Origin: Bacteroidales bacterium UBA5226
GTDB lineage: Bacteria; Bacteroidota; Bacteroidia; Bacteroidales; UBA932
Assembly: GCA_002409325.1 (NCBI GenBank)
Contig: DHUU01000018.1
Coordinates: 68,457 to 132,456 of the forward strand
Length of the DNA stretch: 64,000 nucleotides
Direction: 5' to 3'
The notes beneath the pieces are model-generated. The model saw nothing but the letters and a program-made list of their open reading frames with translations. It had not been told where the DNA came from and ran no database searches. Positions 16,731 to 25,325 of the stretch are shown one piece after another (the stretch's first letter is position 1; every line of letters starts with the position of its first letter). The position numbers and the translations under genes were made by a program.

Positions 16731-17924
16731 ATGGACGTTACAGCAATAAAACAGCGATTTGAAATAATCGGGACCAGTCCCCTACTGGACAGGGCCCTTG
16801 ATATAGCAGCCCAGGTGGCAGCCACCGACCTGTCCGTTTTGGTAACCGGAGAAACTGGAGTGGGCAAGGAGTTTATCCCAAAGATCATACACACAAACAG
16901 CGTCCGCAAACACGGCCATTATTTTGCAGTTAACTGCGGCGCAATTCCTGAAGGCACCATAGATTCGGAGTTGTTCGGACACCTGAAGGGGTCTTTTACC
17001 GGAGCCCATGAAGACCGCAAAGGGTATTTTGAAGTGGCCGACGGAGGAACACTTTTCCTGGACGAGGTGGCCGAATTGCCGCTATCCACCCAGGTACGCC
17101 TGTTGCGCGCTCTGGAAACGGGAGAATTCATCAGGGTGGGTTCTTCCAAAGTCCAGAAGACAGACGTGCGGGTGATTGCCGCCACCAACGTGAACCTGTC
17201 TCATGCCATTAAGTCGGGCAAATTCAGGGAAGACCTGTATTACAGGCTGAACACGGTGCCCATACTGGTCCCCCCGCTACGGGAAAGGCCTCAGGACATT
17301 CACCTGCTGTTCCGCAAATTTGCAGCCGACTTTGCAGAAAAATACAAGATGCCGGTCATCCGCCTTGCCGACGATGCCCAAAACCTGCTGGAGCATTATC
17401 GCTGGCCCGGGAACGTACGCCAGCTTAAGAATGTGGCTGAACAGCTAAGCGTCCTGGAACAAACGCGCCTGGTTACCGCCCAGACCCTGACACGCTACCT
17501 GCCTGCCGACAGCCCGCTTCACCTGCCGGTGGTATACGGTCCCGAGAAAAAAGCAGGCGACGATTTCCTTTCAGAAAGGGACATCTTGTACAAAATCCTT
17601 TTCCAGTTGCGTGCAGAGATGGATGAGATGAAACATCAGCTACGGAACATGGCGGATAAGGAATCACTGGGCGGGCACCCGCAGGGAGCCATGCTGGCCC
17701 ATCCGGCAGAGGAACCCGTTGCAGCGGAGGAAGTTACAGAAGGGGAGCTCCTCCCGCTGGAAATTGTTGAGGAAAGCCAGGACCTTTCGATCAACACACT
17801 TGAGAAGGAGTTGATAATAAGGGTGTTGCATAAAAATAATGGCCATCGCAAAACTACGGCCAAAGAACTGGGGATTGCAGAGCGGACCCTGTACCGGAAA
17901 ATTAAAGAATACGGAATAGAATAA
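16731..17924 (+). CDS. sigma-54-dependent transcriptional activator without receiver domain
   Basis: 397 residues that start directly with the AAA+ domain: Walker A GETGVGKE (40-47), GSFTGA loop (87-92; more usual GAFTGA), Walker B GGTLFLDE (105-112), and the sensor segment VRVIAATNVNL. A linker of about 100 residues is followed by a Fis-type helix-turn-helix (TTAKELGIAERTLYRKIKEYGI) at the C-terminus. It drives open-complex formation by RNA polymerase with sigma-54. With no N-terminal sensory domain, its control is unknown. The GSFTGA Ser is mild and should still contact sigma-54. The lptE ATG overlaps the stop (ATGA-type), and activator-lptE-TPR gene-secG is an order I recognise from other Bacteroidota. 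Confidence 0.93.
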   Translation: MDVTAIKQRFEIIGTSPLLDRALDIAAQVAATDLSVLVTGETGVGKEFIPKIIHTNSVRKHGHYFAVNCGAIPEGTIDSELFGHLKGSFTGAHEDRKGYFEVADGGTLFLDEVAELPLSTQVRLLRALETGEFIRVGSSKVQKTDVRVIAATNVNLSHAIKSGKFREDLYYRLNTVPILVPPLRERPQDIHLLFRKFAADFAEKYKMPVIRLADDAQNLLEHYRWPGNVRQLKNVAEQLSVLEQTRLVTAQTLTRYLPADSPLHLPVVYGPEKKAGDDFLSERDILYKILFQLRAEMDEMKHQLRNMADKESLGGHPQGAMLAHPAEEPVAAEEVTEGELLPLEIVEESQDLSINTLEKELIIRVLHKNNGHRKTTAKELGIAERTLYRKIKEYGIE

Positions 17925-18439
17925 TGAGAAAGATTGGATTTCTACAGGGACGGATCCTTGCCTTACTTACCCCGTTACTGCTCACCCAGTGCTGGTGGTA
18001 TTCATTTTCAGGCACCTCCATTAATCCCCAGGCAGAGACCATTAGCGTTGCCTATATCGAGAACAGGGCAGAACGCATCAATCCCTCCCTGAGCAACACC
18101 CTGACCGAGGCGCTTATGGACAAATATACCAAACTCACCCCGCTTTCTGTCATATCGGAAGAAGGGGATTATGCCGTTTCAGGAGAGATCACCGGCTATT
18201 CCATCGCGCCCATGGCCGTTACTACTGACGAAGTAGCCTCGATGACCCGTCTTACCGTTACCGTCCGGATTGTATTTGTGAACAAACTGGAACCTTCCGA
18301 AAATTTTGATAAGAATTTTTCTTCCTACGAAGACTATGATTCTACCATCTCTTTTGATGCAGCAGAGGGAGGCCTGGTAGAGACCATAGTGGAAAAGATC
18401 GTGGAAGAAATATTCAATGCAACCGTTGCTAACTGGTAA
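17924..18439 (+). CDS. lptE: LptE-like outer-membrane LPS-assembly lipoprotein
   Basis: 171 residues with lipobox LLTQC (Cys23). The body matches the Bacteroidota LptE type: YSFSGTSINPQAETISVAYIENRA, then LTEALMDKYTKLTPLSV, and DYAVSGEITGYSIAP. LptE is the plug lipoprotein of the LptD channel that delivers LPS to the outer leaflet. The gene overlaps the activator stop and is followed 11 bases later by a TPR-like gene and then secG. Confidence 0.85.
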   Translation: MRKIGFLQGRILALLTPLLLTQCWWYSFSGTSINPQAETISVAYIENRAERINPSLSNTLTEALMDKYTKLTPLSVISEEGDYAVSGEITGYSIAPMAVTTDEVASMTRLTVTVRIVFVNKLEPSENFDKNFSSYEDYDSTISFDAAEGGLVETIVEKIVEEIFNATVANW

Positions 18440-18450
18440 ATAAAAAAAAA

Positions 18451-19173
18451 ATGAACGCCTCTTCCTTTTATGGGAAATACCTGAATGCATCTCCGCAGGA
18501 GCTGGCGCAGAACGGGGCCATCCTGCAGGATATGACACGAAGGTATCCCTGGTTCTCCCTGGGGCGCCTGTTGCTTTTCAAATCCCTTTGCGGTCTGGGA
18601 AGCGAGGCCAGCCTTTCGGAATCGGAAAAAACAGCGATATATGTTTATTCCCGGAGCAAACCCTACTTTATCCTGCAGGAGAGTTTGCGGGCAGAAGAGA
18701 AACAGGCCGAGAATGAATTGTTCACACTGGACTTGTCGCAGGAAATTGAAAAAGAGGAGCCCGGACCGGCTCTGGCAACAGGAAAGCAGGAGGCAGGCAG
18801 CACCGCGGAATATGTCCTTGAGCCGCCCCGGGAACGCACCTTTTATCCGGGTTCAGACTATTTTGGAAAGACAGATATAGCTACCCTGGAACTGGACGTT
18901 ACCGTGCCCATTGACAGGTTTATAAGTGAAAAGCCCCGGTTTATCCAGATGCTCGGCCGTACGGGGGAAAACATAGATACGCAGGAACAGGACACCCCGC
19001 CGGTACTGTCCGACGATGACTTTGTGACAGAAACCCTTGCAAGCATCTATGCCCAACAGGGTTACCACAAACTGGCCATCGCCAGCTACGGGAAACTTAT
19101 TTTGCTATATCCGGAAAAAAGCACTTACTTTGCGTCCCTTGTTCAAGAAATAAAGCAAAAAACAAATAATTAA
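18451..19173 (+). CDS. conserved hypothetical protein of the lptE-secG cluster
   Basis: 240 residues, no signal peptide and no membrane segment. The N-terminus (ASPQELAQNGAILQDMTRRYPWFSLGRLLLFKSL) and a C-terminal helical unit (DDFVTETLASIYAQQGYHKLAIASYGKLILLYPEK) resemble a single TPR. The middle is acidic and probably disordered. I do not know a function. The fixed position between lptE and secG suggests a cytoplasmic role in envelope biogenesis. A run of nine A directly precedes the ATG. Confidence 0.75.
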   Translation: MNASSFYGKYLNASPQELAQNGAILQDMTRRYPWFSLGRLLLFKSLCGLGSEASLSESEKTAIYVYSRSKPYFILQESLRAEEKQAENELFTLDLSQEIEKEEPGPALATGKQEAGSTAEYVLEPPRERTFYPGSDYFGKTDIATLELDVTVPIDRFISEKPRFIQMLGRTGENIDTQEQDTPPVLSDDDFVTETLASIYAQQGYHKLAIASYGKLILLYPEKSTYFASLVQEIKQKTNN

Positions 19174-19175
19174 AC

Positions 19176-19514
19176 ATGTATACAGCAACCGCCATTCTCA
19201 TAGTTATTGCAAGCATATTGCTGACCCTTGTCGTCTTGGTACAAAATTCGAAAGGAGGCGGGCTGGCAGCCAATTTTGCCACTGGTAATACAACTTTTGG
19301 CGTACGACAGACAGCCGACTTCCTGGAAAAGGCCACCTGGACACTGGCCATAGCCATTTTGGTACTTTGTCTTCTGGGAACCACTTTTATCTCAACCGGT
19401 AAGAATAAGAAAGCCTCCGATCTGGAACAGCGTCTGGAGCAGACCCAGCAACCAACCGGGATGCCCCAGTTCCCCACAGGAACACAGGACACCCCGCTGA
19501 TCCCTACAGAATAA
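19176..19514 (+). CDS. secG: preprotein translocase subunit SecG
   Basis: 112 residues. Helix 1 is AILIVIASILLTLVVLVQNSKGGGL, followed by the SecG hallmark NSKGGGLAANF, then helix 2 TLAIAILVLCLLGTTF and a Gln/Pro-rich tail. SecG assists SecYE in protein export across the inner membrane. It begins 2 bases after the preceding stop. Its stop lies 12 bases from that of the convergent PspC gene. Confidence 0.93.
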   Translation: MYTATAILIVIASILLTLVVLVQNSKGGGLAANFATGNTTFGVRQTADFLEKATWTLAIAILVLCLLGTTFISTGKNKKASDLEQRLEQTQQPTGMPQFPTGTQDTPLIPTE

Positions 19515-19539
19515 AAAAGAATCCGGTCATTCAGACCGG
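19512..19539 (-). terminator. terminator overlapping the stop codon of the large PspC gene
   Basis: The minus strand forms the stem CCGGTC/GACCGG with loop TGAAT, then ATTCTTTTTTATT. The TGA stop of the PspC gene lies in the loop and the T-run reaches the secG stop, so coding and termination signals are merged. Confidence 0.75.
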
Positions 19540-21053
19540 AAAAGATTCACTTTTCTGGAACGAGATACGCCAAACTCATGATATATGGGTTTACGTATAA
19601 TAATTACCTGTTGGGAAGGAACGTAGATCTTCAGTGACGCGGTATTGCCTTCCCAGGGCTTATCCCTGTTGGCCTGGAAAGCAGAGACAGACAGCACATT
19701 TCCTTCCAGACCAATGACCGGTTTTAAGGTTTCTGCCTCTTGTTCGGCCGTATGCTGGGAACTGCCGAAAGAGTGCGAGCCCACCAGCACACCGGATATC
19801 TCGCTTTCAGACTGCCTGACAATGGTTATGGGCGGGAAAACCACCAGATTCAGTTCGTTGCGTTCCCCTTCAATCCAGCCAAGCCCGTAATAAGAATTGT
19901 CTGCCCTTAGCCAGTAGCGGTCAAACATAAAGTCTTCTTTGGATTCCAGATCAATGTAGAGGGTATCGGAAGTAAGTTCCAGGGGCACTTTTTCTTCAAA
20001 ACGGGCATTGTGGCGGAAATTTCCGGAACCCTGTGCCCCGATGACGAGCAGGCCCACCATAGAAGCCAGCCAGACAAAAAACAACGTGGAACCAATCCAT
20101 TTATGTCCCTTGATATTGAAAACAAGGACAGATCCCAGGTGAATGAATCCCAATACAGGGATCACAAGCGCCCCCATGAGAAAGATCTTGAACCAAAGCA
20201 TGTTCTCGGGGAAAGCGAGCAAATCTAAAAGTGCCGTGGGGAAAAAATTGAAAGCAAAGCCCGTGGCAGAAAAAGCCACCACCAGGCCTATGAGCACGGC
20301 AGAACTGGTAATCAGGAAAAACAAGCCAACCACTACAGCTATCACACGGCCCAGAGTGCCCAGGATCCTGTTTCTCTCTGCCCAGTCCGGCCTCGGTTCA
20401 TACGAATACCGCGGAGCCCCCGAGGGTCTGGGGCGAGAACGTTGCACACCCTTTGCCGAGAGCGGTTCTCCCCGCATGGCATACTTTTCTTCCACCGTGT
20501 GGGCGGCCGGTATAATGGCCCACATGACAAAATATACCACCACAAAGATCCAGGGGACATTAAAGACAAAGCCTCCCCAGCTCCTGAAAGTGAACGACAT
20601 ATGGATAATGGAAGGCAGGAAAAACAAAACGGCATAAATCACACGGACCAAGATTACTTCTATATTAAAATAGGCTGCAAACCCGGAACAGACACCGCCC
20701 AGGATCTTGTGGTCCACGTCGCGGTACAGTTTTTTAGTCGGCCTGGGTTCGCTTCTGTAAGTTCCGGTGCCCGGAGCGGGCTCTTCTCCCTCTTCTTCAA
20801 TCACTTCTACAGGGCCCATGATCTCCAGAATGTTGTCAATATCGGCTTTGGAAACAACACGGCCATCCATGCCGGTGCGTTCAGCCAGCAGTTCGGCTAT
20901 ACGTTCTTCAATGCCGTCCACAATCTCAGACCCTCCTTCCCTGCCCGAATAATACCGCCGCAGGTGGTCCAGGTATACTTTCAGGACACTGTAGGCGTCC
21001 TCTGCCAGGGTAAAGGGCATTTTATTAATGCTAACTTTGATCACTTTTTTCAT
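19527..21053 (-). CDS. PspC-domain membrane protein, long form
   Basis: 508 residues. An N-terminal domain of about 90 residues (KVSINKMPFTLAEDAYSVLKVYLDHLRRYY.. IEERIAELL) is shared with the shorter PspC gene at 21413. The PspC domain follows (KKLYRDVDHKILGGVCSGFAAYFNIEVILVRVI) with its membrane helix, then three to four more helices (about 225-345) and a beta-rich C-terminal part of about 150 residues likely outside the membrane. PspC proteins take part in envelope-stress sensing. The start ATGA overlaps the stop of the PadR gene, so regulator and membrane protein are translationally coupled. Confidence 0.85.
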   Translation of the reverse strand: MKKVIKVSINKMPFTLAEDAYSVLKVYLDHLRRYYSGREGGSEIVDGIEERIAELLAERTGMDGRVVSKADIDNILEIMGPVEVIEEEGEEPAPGTGTYRSEPRPTKKLYRDVDHKILGGVCSGFAAYFNIEVILVRVIYAVLFFLPSIIHMSFTFRSWGGFVFNVPWIFVVVYFVMWAIIPAAHTVEEKYAMRGEPLSAKGVQRSRPRPSGAPRYSYEPRPDWAERNRILGTLGRVIAVVVGLFFLITSSAVLIGLVVAFSATGFAFNFFPTALLDLLAFPENMLWFKIFLMGALVIPVLGFIHLGSVLVFNIKGHKWIGSTLFFVWLASMVGLLVIGAQGSGNFRHNARFEEKVPLELTSDTLYIDLESKEDFMFDRYWLRADNSYYGLGWIEGERNELNLVVFPPITIVRQSESEISGVLVGSHSFGSSQHTAEQEAETLKPVIGLEGNVLSVSAFQANRDKPWEGNTASLKIYVPSQQVIIIRKPIYHEFGVSRSRKVNLFRSE

Positions 21054-21382
21054 TTTCTCAGGATATCAAGAGTTTCCACGATTTCTTTCCATGCTTTGTC
21101 CATTTCCTGCAATACGTCCCGTCCCTTATTGGTAAGCGAATAGTATTTCCTGGGTGGTCCCTGTGTGGATTCTTCCCAGCGGTAGGTGAGCAATCCCTGG
21201 TTTTTCTGCCGGGTAAGCAGGGGGTACAGTGTCCCTTCCACAACAATGATGCGGGCCTCTTTCAACTTGTTAATCAGTTCAGATGCATAGGCATCGTTCT
21301 TGTCCAGCACGCTCAGGATGCAATATTCCAGGACTCCCTTGCGCATTTGTGACTTGATGTTGTCAATATTATTTTCATTCAT
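21050..21382 (-). CDS. PadR-family transcriptional regulator of the PspC operon
   Basis: 110 residues with the PadR winged-helix pattern (RKGVLEYCILSVLDKNDAYASELI, VEGTLYPLLTRQKNQGLL, GPPRKYYSLTNKGRDVL). It sits between the two PspC genes: 30 bases after the short one and overlapping the long one by 4. It probably represses this operon in response to an envelope signal. In Bacteroidota, PadR next to PspC is a recurrent pairing. Confidence 0.9.
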   Translation of the reverse strand: MNENNIDNIKSQMRKGVLEYCILSVLDKNDAYASELINKLKEARIIVVEGTLYPLLTRQKNQGLLTYRWEESTQGPPRKYYSLTNKGRDVLQEMDKAWKEIVETLDILRK

Positions 21383-21412
21383 AACGGCAATTTTTAATTA
21401 TTATTAGGGTTC

Positions 21413-22018
21413 TCAGCGGCGTTCGCCAAACCGGCGCAGATTTTCTGCCGTAACGGGAAGGCCCCGCATTTCCAGTTTTTCAGAAGCAGTGCGTGCCATG
21501 GGAACTGCAATCCATAAAATAATGTAAATCCAGAATCCTGTGCCGCCAAGGAAAAATGAAGCAACAGCCAGGACACGCATCAGTACCGGATCACAGTTGA
21601 AGTAGGCCGCCAAACCGCTGCAGACACCTCCAATCATGGAATCATCGGGGTCTCTGTACAGCCGCTTGCGGGGCTTTTCTCCCAGGCCGTCGTATTGTTC
21701 GTAACCAGTGTACCCGTTGCGCCGTTTTGATTTGCGCGTTGTTTCCCCCGGTTCTGCCTCTTCTCTGGAGTCATTGGCATAGCCCAGCTGCCGGATTACG
21801 CGTTCCACGATCTCCAGAGTGACCACTTCACTTTTCCCTTTTGTATATTCATAGAAAAGTTCGGCAATCCGCGCCTCCACATCTTCCATCACTTCGCCCG
21901 CTTCTGTGCTGTCCATTTCGCTGCGGAAGCGTTCCAGGTAGAGGTCCAGTCTCTGATAGGCATCTTCCTCAATAGTAAAACTGCTTCCGCCAATTCCAAC
22001 ATTCATGACTTTTTTCAT
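21413..22018 (-). CDS. PspC-domain membrane protein, short form
   Basis: 201 residues. The N-terminal domain (KVMNVGIGGSSFTIEEDAYQRLDLYLERFRSEM.. EDVEARIAELFYEY) is homologous to that of the long PspC gene. A PspC domain at about 118-175 (KRLYRDPDDSMIGGVCSGLAAYFNCDPVLMRVLAV) includes one or two membrane helices and ends with a short basic tail. It lacks the extra helices and the beta domain of the long form. The two genes look like a duplication within one operon. Confidence 0.85.
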   Translation of the reverse strand: MKKVMNVGIGGSSFTIEEDAYQRLDLYLERFRSEMDSTEAGEVMEDVEARIAELFYEYTKGKSEVVTLEIVERVIRQLGYANDSREEAEPGETTRKSKRRNGYTGYEQYDGLGEKPRKRLYRDPDDSMIGGVCSGLAAYFNCDPVLMRVLAVASFFLGGTGFWIYIILWIAVPMARTASEKLEMRGLPVTAENLRRFGERR

Positions 22019-22071
22019 AGTTTTTTACCTGTTATAAGGGTGTTATTAGATAATTATGCCGCAAAGATATA

Positions 22072-22079
22072 TAAAAAAA
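22072..22079 (-). promoter_or_regulatory. -7 box for the PspC/PadR operon
   Basis: Minus-strand TATCTTTG, 53 bases before the ATG at 22018. The rest of the 138-base gap to the serine deaminase gene is A/T-rich. Confidence 0.45.
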
Positions 22080-22143
22080 TTGATACCTTGTATCGCAAGG
22101 TACTAAAATAAATTAAAAAACATCAAAAAAGAGCAGATAATAC

Positions 22144-22151
22144 TATCTTTG
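22144..22151 (+). promoter_or_regulatory. -7 box for the serine deaminase gene
   Basis: TATCTTTG ends 5 bases before the ATG at 22157. Confidence 0.55.
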
Positions 22152-22156
22152 CAACA

Positions 22157-23353
22157 ATGGAAAGTATTAAACAGATATTCAAAACAGGAAACGGCCCTTC
22201 CAGTTCCCACACCATGGCTCCGCGTAGGGCTGCCTTGGATTTTGCAGCCCGTAATCCCAATGCAACCGGCTTTTCGGTGACCCTTTATGGAAGTCTGGCA
22301 GCAACGGGCAAAGGTCACTTTACAGATAAAGCGCTGGAAAGTGCTTTCCAGCCCAAACCCGTGGAGATAATCTGGGATAATGTCACCGTTCTAACCCAGC
22401 ATCCCAACGGGATGGAATTCAGGGCGCTGGACAACAGCGGCCAGGTGCTGGACACGTGGCTTACCTTCAGCATAGGCGGCGGCGATCTGTCCGATACCGG
22501 AAAAAGGACCTCGCGCCAGGTCATATATCCGCTCAATAAAATGGCCCATATCCTGCATTTTTGCCAGGAAAAGGGACTTCACTTCTGGGAATATGTAGCC
22601 ATGTTCGAGGAAGAAGACATCTGGGATTACCTGGAGCATGTGTGGCAAACCATGGAAAACGCCATTCACAGGGGTCTTGAGAACGAAGGAGTACTGCCCG
22701 GACCGCTCCACCTTGCCCGCCGTGCAGCATCCTATTATATTAAGGCGCAGGGATACACAGGCTCCATGCAACGCAGGGCACTGGCTTTTTCCTATGCCCT
22801 GGCGGTATCAGAAGAAAACGCCTCGGGATCTGTTATGGTAACGGCTCCCACCTGTGGCAGTTGCGGGGTCATCCCCTCTGTGATGTACCTGAACAAAACA
22901 TGCTATAATTTTACTGATAAAAGAATATTGCGCGCCCTGGCCACCGCGGGGCTCATAGGTTCGCTCATAAAATCCAATGCCTCCATTTCAGGAGCCGAGG
23001 TGGGGTGCCAGGGAGAGATAGGCTCGGCTTGTTCCATGTCTGCGGCTGCGGCCGTGCAGCTTTTCGGAGGCAGCATTGCTCAGGCAGAATACGCTGCCAG
23101 CATGGGGATGGAACATTTTCTGGGACTGACCTGTGATCCGGTCTGCGGCCTGGTCCAGATCCCCTGCATAGAAAGAAATGCCTTTGCTGCCACCAGGGCC
23201 ATTGACGCAAATATGTACGCGCTGCTTTCCGATGGGACCCACCGGATACACTTTGACACGGTCATTGAGGTCATGAAACGCACTGGTCACGATCTTCCTT
23301 CTTTGTATAAAGAAACATCGGAAGGAGGCCTGGCTGTTATGTCAACTAAATGA
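22157..23353 (+). CDS. sdaA: L-serine ammonia-lyase, iron-sulfur-dependent, single chain
   Basis: 398 residues combining the beta and alpha domains of Fe-S serine deaminase, which turns L-serine into pyruvate and ammonia. The start GPSSSHTMAPRRAALDF is the beta-domain signature. The alpha domain has TAPTCGSCGVIPSVMY, GSACSMSAAAA and TCDPVCGLVQIPCIERN, which hold the cysteines of the 4Fe-4S cluster. It is shorter than the roughly 455-residue E. coli type, but no motif is missing. It is monocistronic or leads into trxA after 49 bases. Confidence 0.93.
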   Translation: MESIKQIFKTGNGPSSSHTMAPRRAALDFAARNPNATGFSVTLYGSLAATGKGHFTDKALESAFQPKPVEIIWDNVTVLTQHPNGMEFRALDNSGQVLDTWLTFSIGGGDLSDTGKRTSRQVIYPLNKMAHILHFCQEKGLHFWEYVAMFEEEDIWDYLEHVWQTMENAIHRGLENEGVLPGPLHLARRAASYYIKAQGYTGSMQRRALAFSYALAVSEENASGSVMVTAPTCGSCGVIPSVMYLNKTCYNFTDKRILRALATAGLIGSLIKSNASISGAEVGCQGEIGSACSMSAAAAVQLFGGSIAQAEYAASMGMEHFLGLTCDPVCGLVQIPCIERNAFAATRAIDANMYALLSDGTHRIHFDTVIEVMKRTGHDLPSLYKETSEGGLAVMSTK

Positions 23354-23402
23354 TTTTTGCTAATTTTACAGCAATGAACCCTGGTATAAACTTATAAACA
23401 TT

Positions 23403-23729
23403 ATGATTCAAACAATTACAGACGACAACTTCAATTTGGTCGTATTACAGTCAGCCATTCCCGTTTTGGTTGATTTCTGGGCCGCCTGGTGCGGACCCTG
23501 TCGTCAGATCGCCCCTGTTGTTGAAGAAATCTCCAATGAAACAGAAGGTTCGGTCCTGGTGTGCAAATGCGATGTGGACACGGTAACAGGCGTCACGGCC
23601 CGGTACATGATCCGCAGCATACCCACCCTGCTGTTTTTCAAAAACGGAGAACTGGTGCACAAAATTGTGGGAGCGACAAACAAACAGACCATTGTAGAAA
23701 AACTAAAAACTCTAACCAATGAACAATAA
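23403..23729 (+). CDS. trxA: thioredoxin
   Basis: 108 residues, full thioredoxin fold. The redox pair is WAAWCGPC (Cys30, Cys33), the cis-proline segment is SIPTLLFFKNG, and there is no signal peptide, so it is cytoplasmic. The following beta-barrel gene begins one base after its stop when read from its second ATG. Confidence 0.96.
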   Translation: MIQTITDDNFNLVVLQSAIPVLVDFWAAWCGPCRQIAPVVEEISNETEGSVLVCKCDVDTVTGVTARYMIRSIPTLLFFKNGELVHKIVGATNKQTIVEKLKTLTNEQ

Positions 23730-23730
23730 T

Positions 23731-24348
23731 ATGAAAAAACACCTGATCGCAATCGCGCTTATGCTTTGCATAAGTTCTGCCGCCCTGGCACAGGGAAGTT
23801 TTGTGGTAAAAGCAGGGCTTAATTTCAACAAGCTGCAGGATATACAGATAGACAATCTGAAGCAATCCTGGAATTCCCAGACCGGGTTTCATGCCGGTAT
23901 AGGCTGGCAATACAGAATTCCTGTGGTTGGACTTGCTTTCCAGCCGGAAATCCTGTACAGCCGAGTACGGACAGGCCTGTTGGGAGAGGTGGGAGAATCT
24001 TCCTACGAAGGGTTCAGAATAGATTATATTGACATCCCCCTGAATATCCAATGGGGTATCAATATCCTTTTCCTGAGGCCCTACATTTTTGCAGCTCCTT
24101 ATCTAAGGTATGCCATTGCCAAAGGGGACCTATTGGCGCAAGTAGAGTGGAAGGACCTGAACCGGCTGGACTACGGGTTGAGCCTGGGAGCGGGACTTGA
24201 GATCTGGAAAATCCAGATATCGGGCAAATACAACTGGAGCTTCGGTCAACTGGCCCCTGGAGGCTCACTCCACATTGACTCCGATGACTGGAAGCTGGAA
24301 GATTCCAATATGAGGGGATTTGAACTTTCCGTTGCTTTTCTCTTCTAA
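23731..24348 (+). CDS. outer-membrane beta-barrel protein, PorT-like
   Basis: 205 residues from the ATG at 23731, which places a clean signal peptide (MKKHLIAIALMLCISSAALAQ) at the N-terminus; an ATG at 23719 overlaps trxA. The mature part alternates hydrophobic and polar residues in about eight strands and ends in phenylalanine (SVAFLF), as outer-membrane barrels do. The pattern FVVKAGLNFNKL and GFHAGIGWQYRIP is typical of the small porin-like barrel family annotated as PorT-like. The function is unknown. Confidence 0.78.
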   Translation: MKKHLIAIALMLCISSAALAQGSFVVKAGLNFNKLQDIQIDNLKQSWNSQTGFHAGIGWQYRIPVVGLAFQPEILYSRVRTGLLGEVGESSYEGFRIDYIDIPLNIQWGINILFLRPYIFAAPYLRYAIAKGDLLAQVEWKDLNRLDYGLSLGAGLEIWKIQISGKYNWSFGQLAPGGSLHIDSDDWKLEDSNMRGFELSVAFLF

Positions 24349-24353
24349 AAGGA

Positions 24354-25325
24354 ATGTATGAACTTGGCTGGATCAGGCAGTCTTTAGGGCCGGACTGGAA
24401 AGCTTTTGAAAACATCCTGAAGGCTGCCCTTGATTCTCCATACGCACTGCTTTCCGACATAGATTCCTACCTTCTGAACAAGCCCGGCAAACAACTCAGG
24501 CCGGTGCTTGCCTTGTGCGCTGCCAGGATTAGCGGCACCCCGTGTCCGTTGACTCATGCGGTGGCGGCCGTTGCCGAGATGATCCATACCGCCTCACTCC
24601 TTCATGACGATGTGGCAGACAACGCCGATACGCGCCGGGGAACCTTGAGTGTACAAAAGCAATATGGACCCAGGGCTTCCATTCTTATGGGGGATTACTG
24701 GTTTGCCCGTGCTTTCCGCACTTTGCTGCAATACGAAGGGACACACCTGTTTCCCCTGTATGCAGATGCCATCCAGGCTTTGAGTGAAGGGGAGATGCTG
24801 CAGCTGGAAAAATCTCGTACCCTGGATCTCTCGTTCAAAGACTATTATACCATATGTAAAAATAAGACAGCCTCACTTTTCCTAACTGCCATGGTTTCGG
24901 GAGCCCTGTCTGTTCCCGGGTCAGAGATTTCCTCTGCTTTCCGCCCCGTTTTTGAAAAAGCGGCCTACCATATGGGAATGGCATTCCAGATACAGGACGA
25001 CATAATGGACTACCAGCCCGCGGCCAATGTGGGGAAACCTTATTACAAGGATATCGCAGAATCAAAGATCACCCTGCCCGTGCTCGGGGCCTTGTCCAAT
25101 GGCGGGGACGGGCAGTACCGCCCCAGGGTGGTGGCCTGGATACGCCGGCTGGAACAGGGGGACCGTTCGGCCCTGGATCAGATTGTGGGATTTGTAGACA
25201 GGTATCAGGGCCTGGAATTTGCTACCGGGGTACTGCGTCATCATCAGCTACTGGCTCAGGAGCAGCTGGGCCGCCTGCCGGGCTCCCCGTGGCAGGAAGC
25301 CCTGTTGAAAATTGCAGGTATGTGA
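24354..25325 (+). CDS. polyprenyl diphosphate synthase (trans-isoprenyl)
   Basis: 323 residues with both Asp-rich motifs: first LLHDDVADNADTRRG, second FQIQDDIMDY. GKQLRPVLALCAARI is the usual substrate-binding segment. The class condenses isopentenyl diphosphate onto allylic diphosphates. The length fits octaprenyl/solanesyl-type enzymes that make the quinone side chain, though product length cannot be read here. Its last 104 bases overlap the convergent trmB gene. Confidence 0.9.
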   Translation: MYELGWIRQSLGPDWKAFENILKAALDSPYALLSDIDSYLLNKPGKQLRPVLALCAARISGTPCPLTHAVAAVAEMIHTASLLHDDVADNADTRRGTLSVQKQYGPRASILMGDYWFARAFRTLLQYEGTHLFPLYADAIQALSEGEMLQLEKSRTLDLSFKDYYTICKNKTASLFLTAMVSGALSVPGSEISSAFRPVFEKAAYHMGMAFQIQDDIMDYQPAANVGKPYYKDIAESKITLPVLGALSNGGDGQYRPRVVAWIRRLEQGDRSALDQIVGFVDRYQGLEFATGVLRHHQLLAQEQLGRLPGSPWQEALLKIAGM

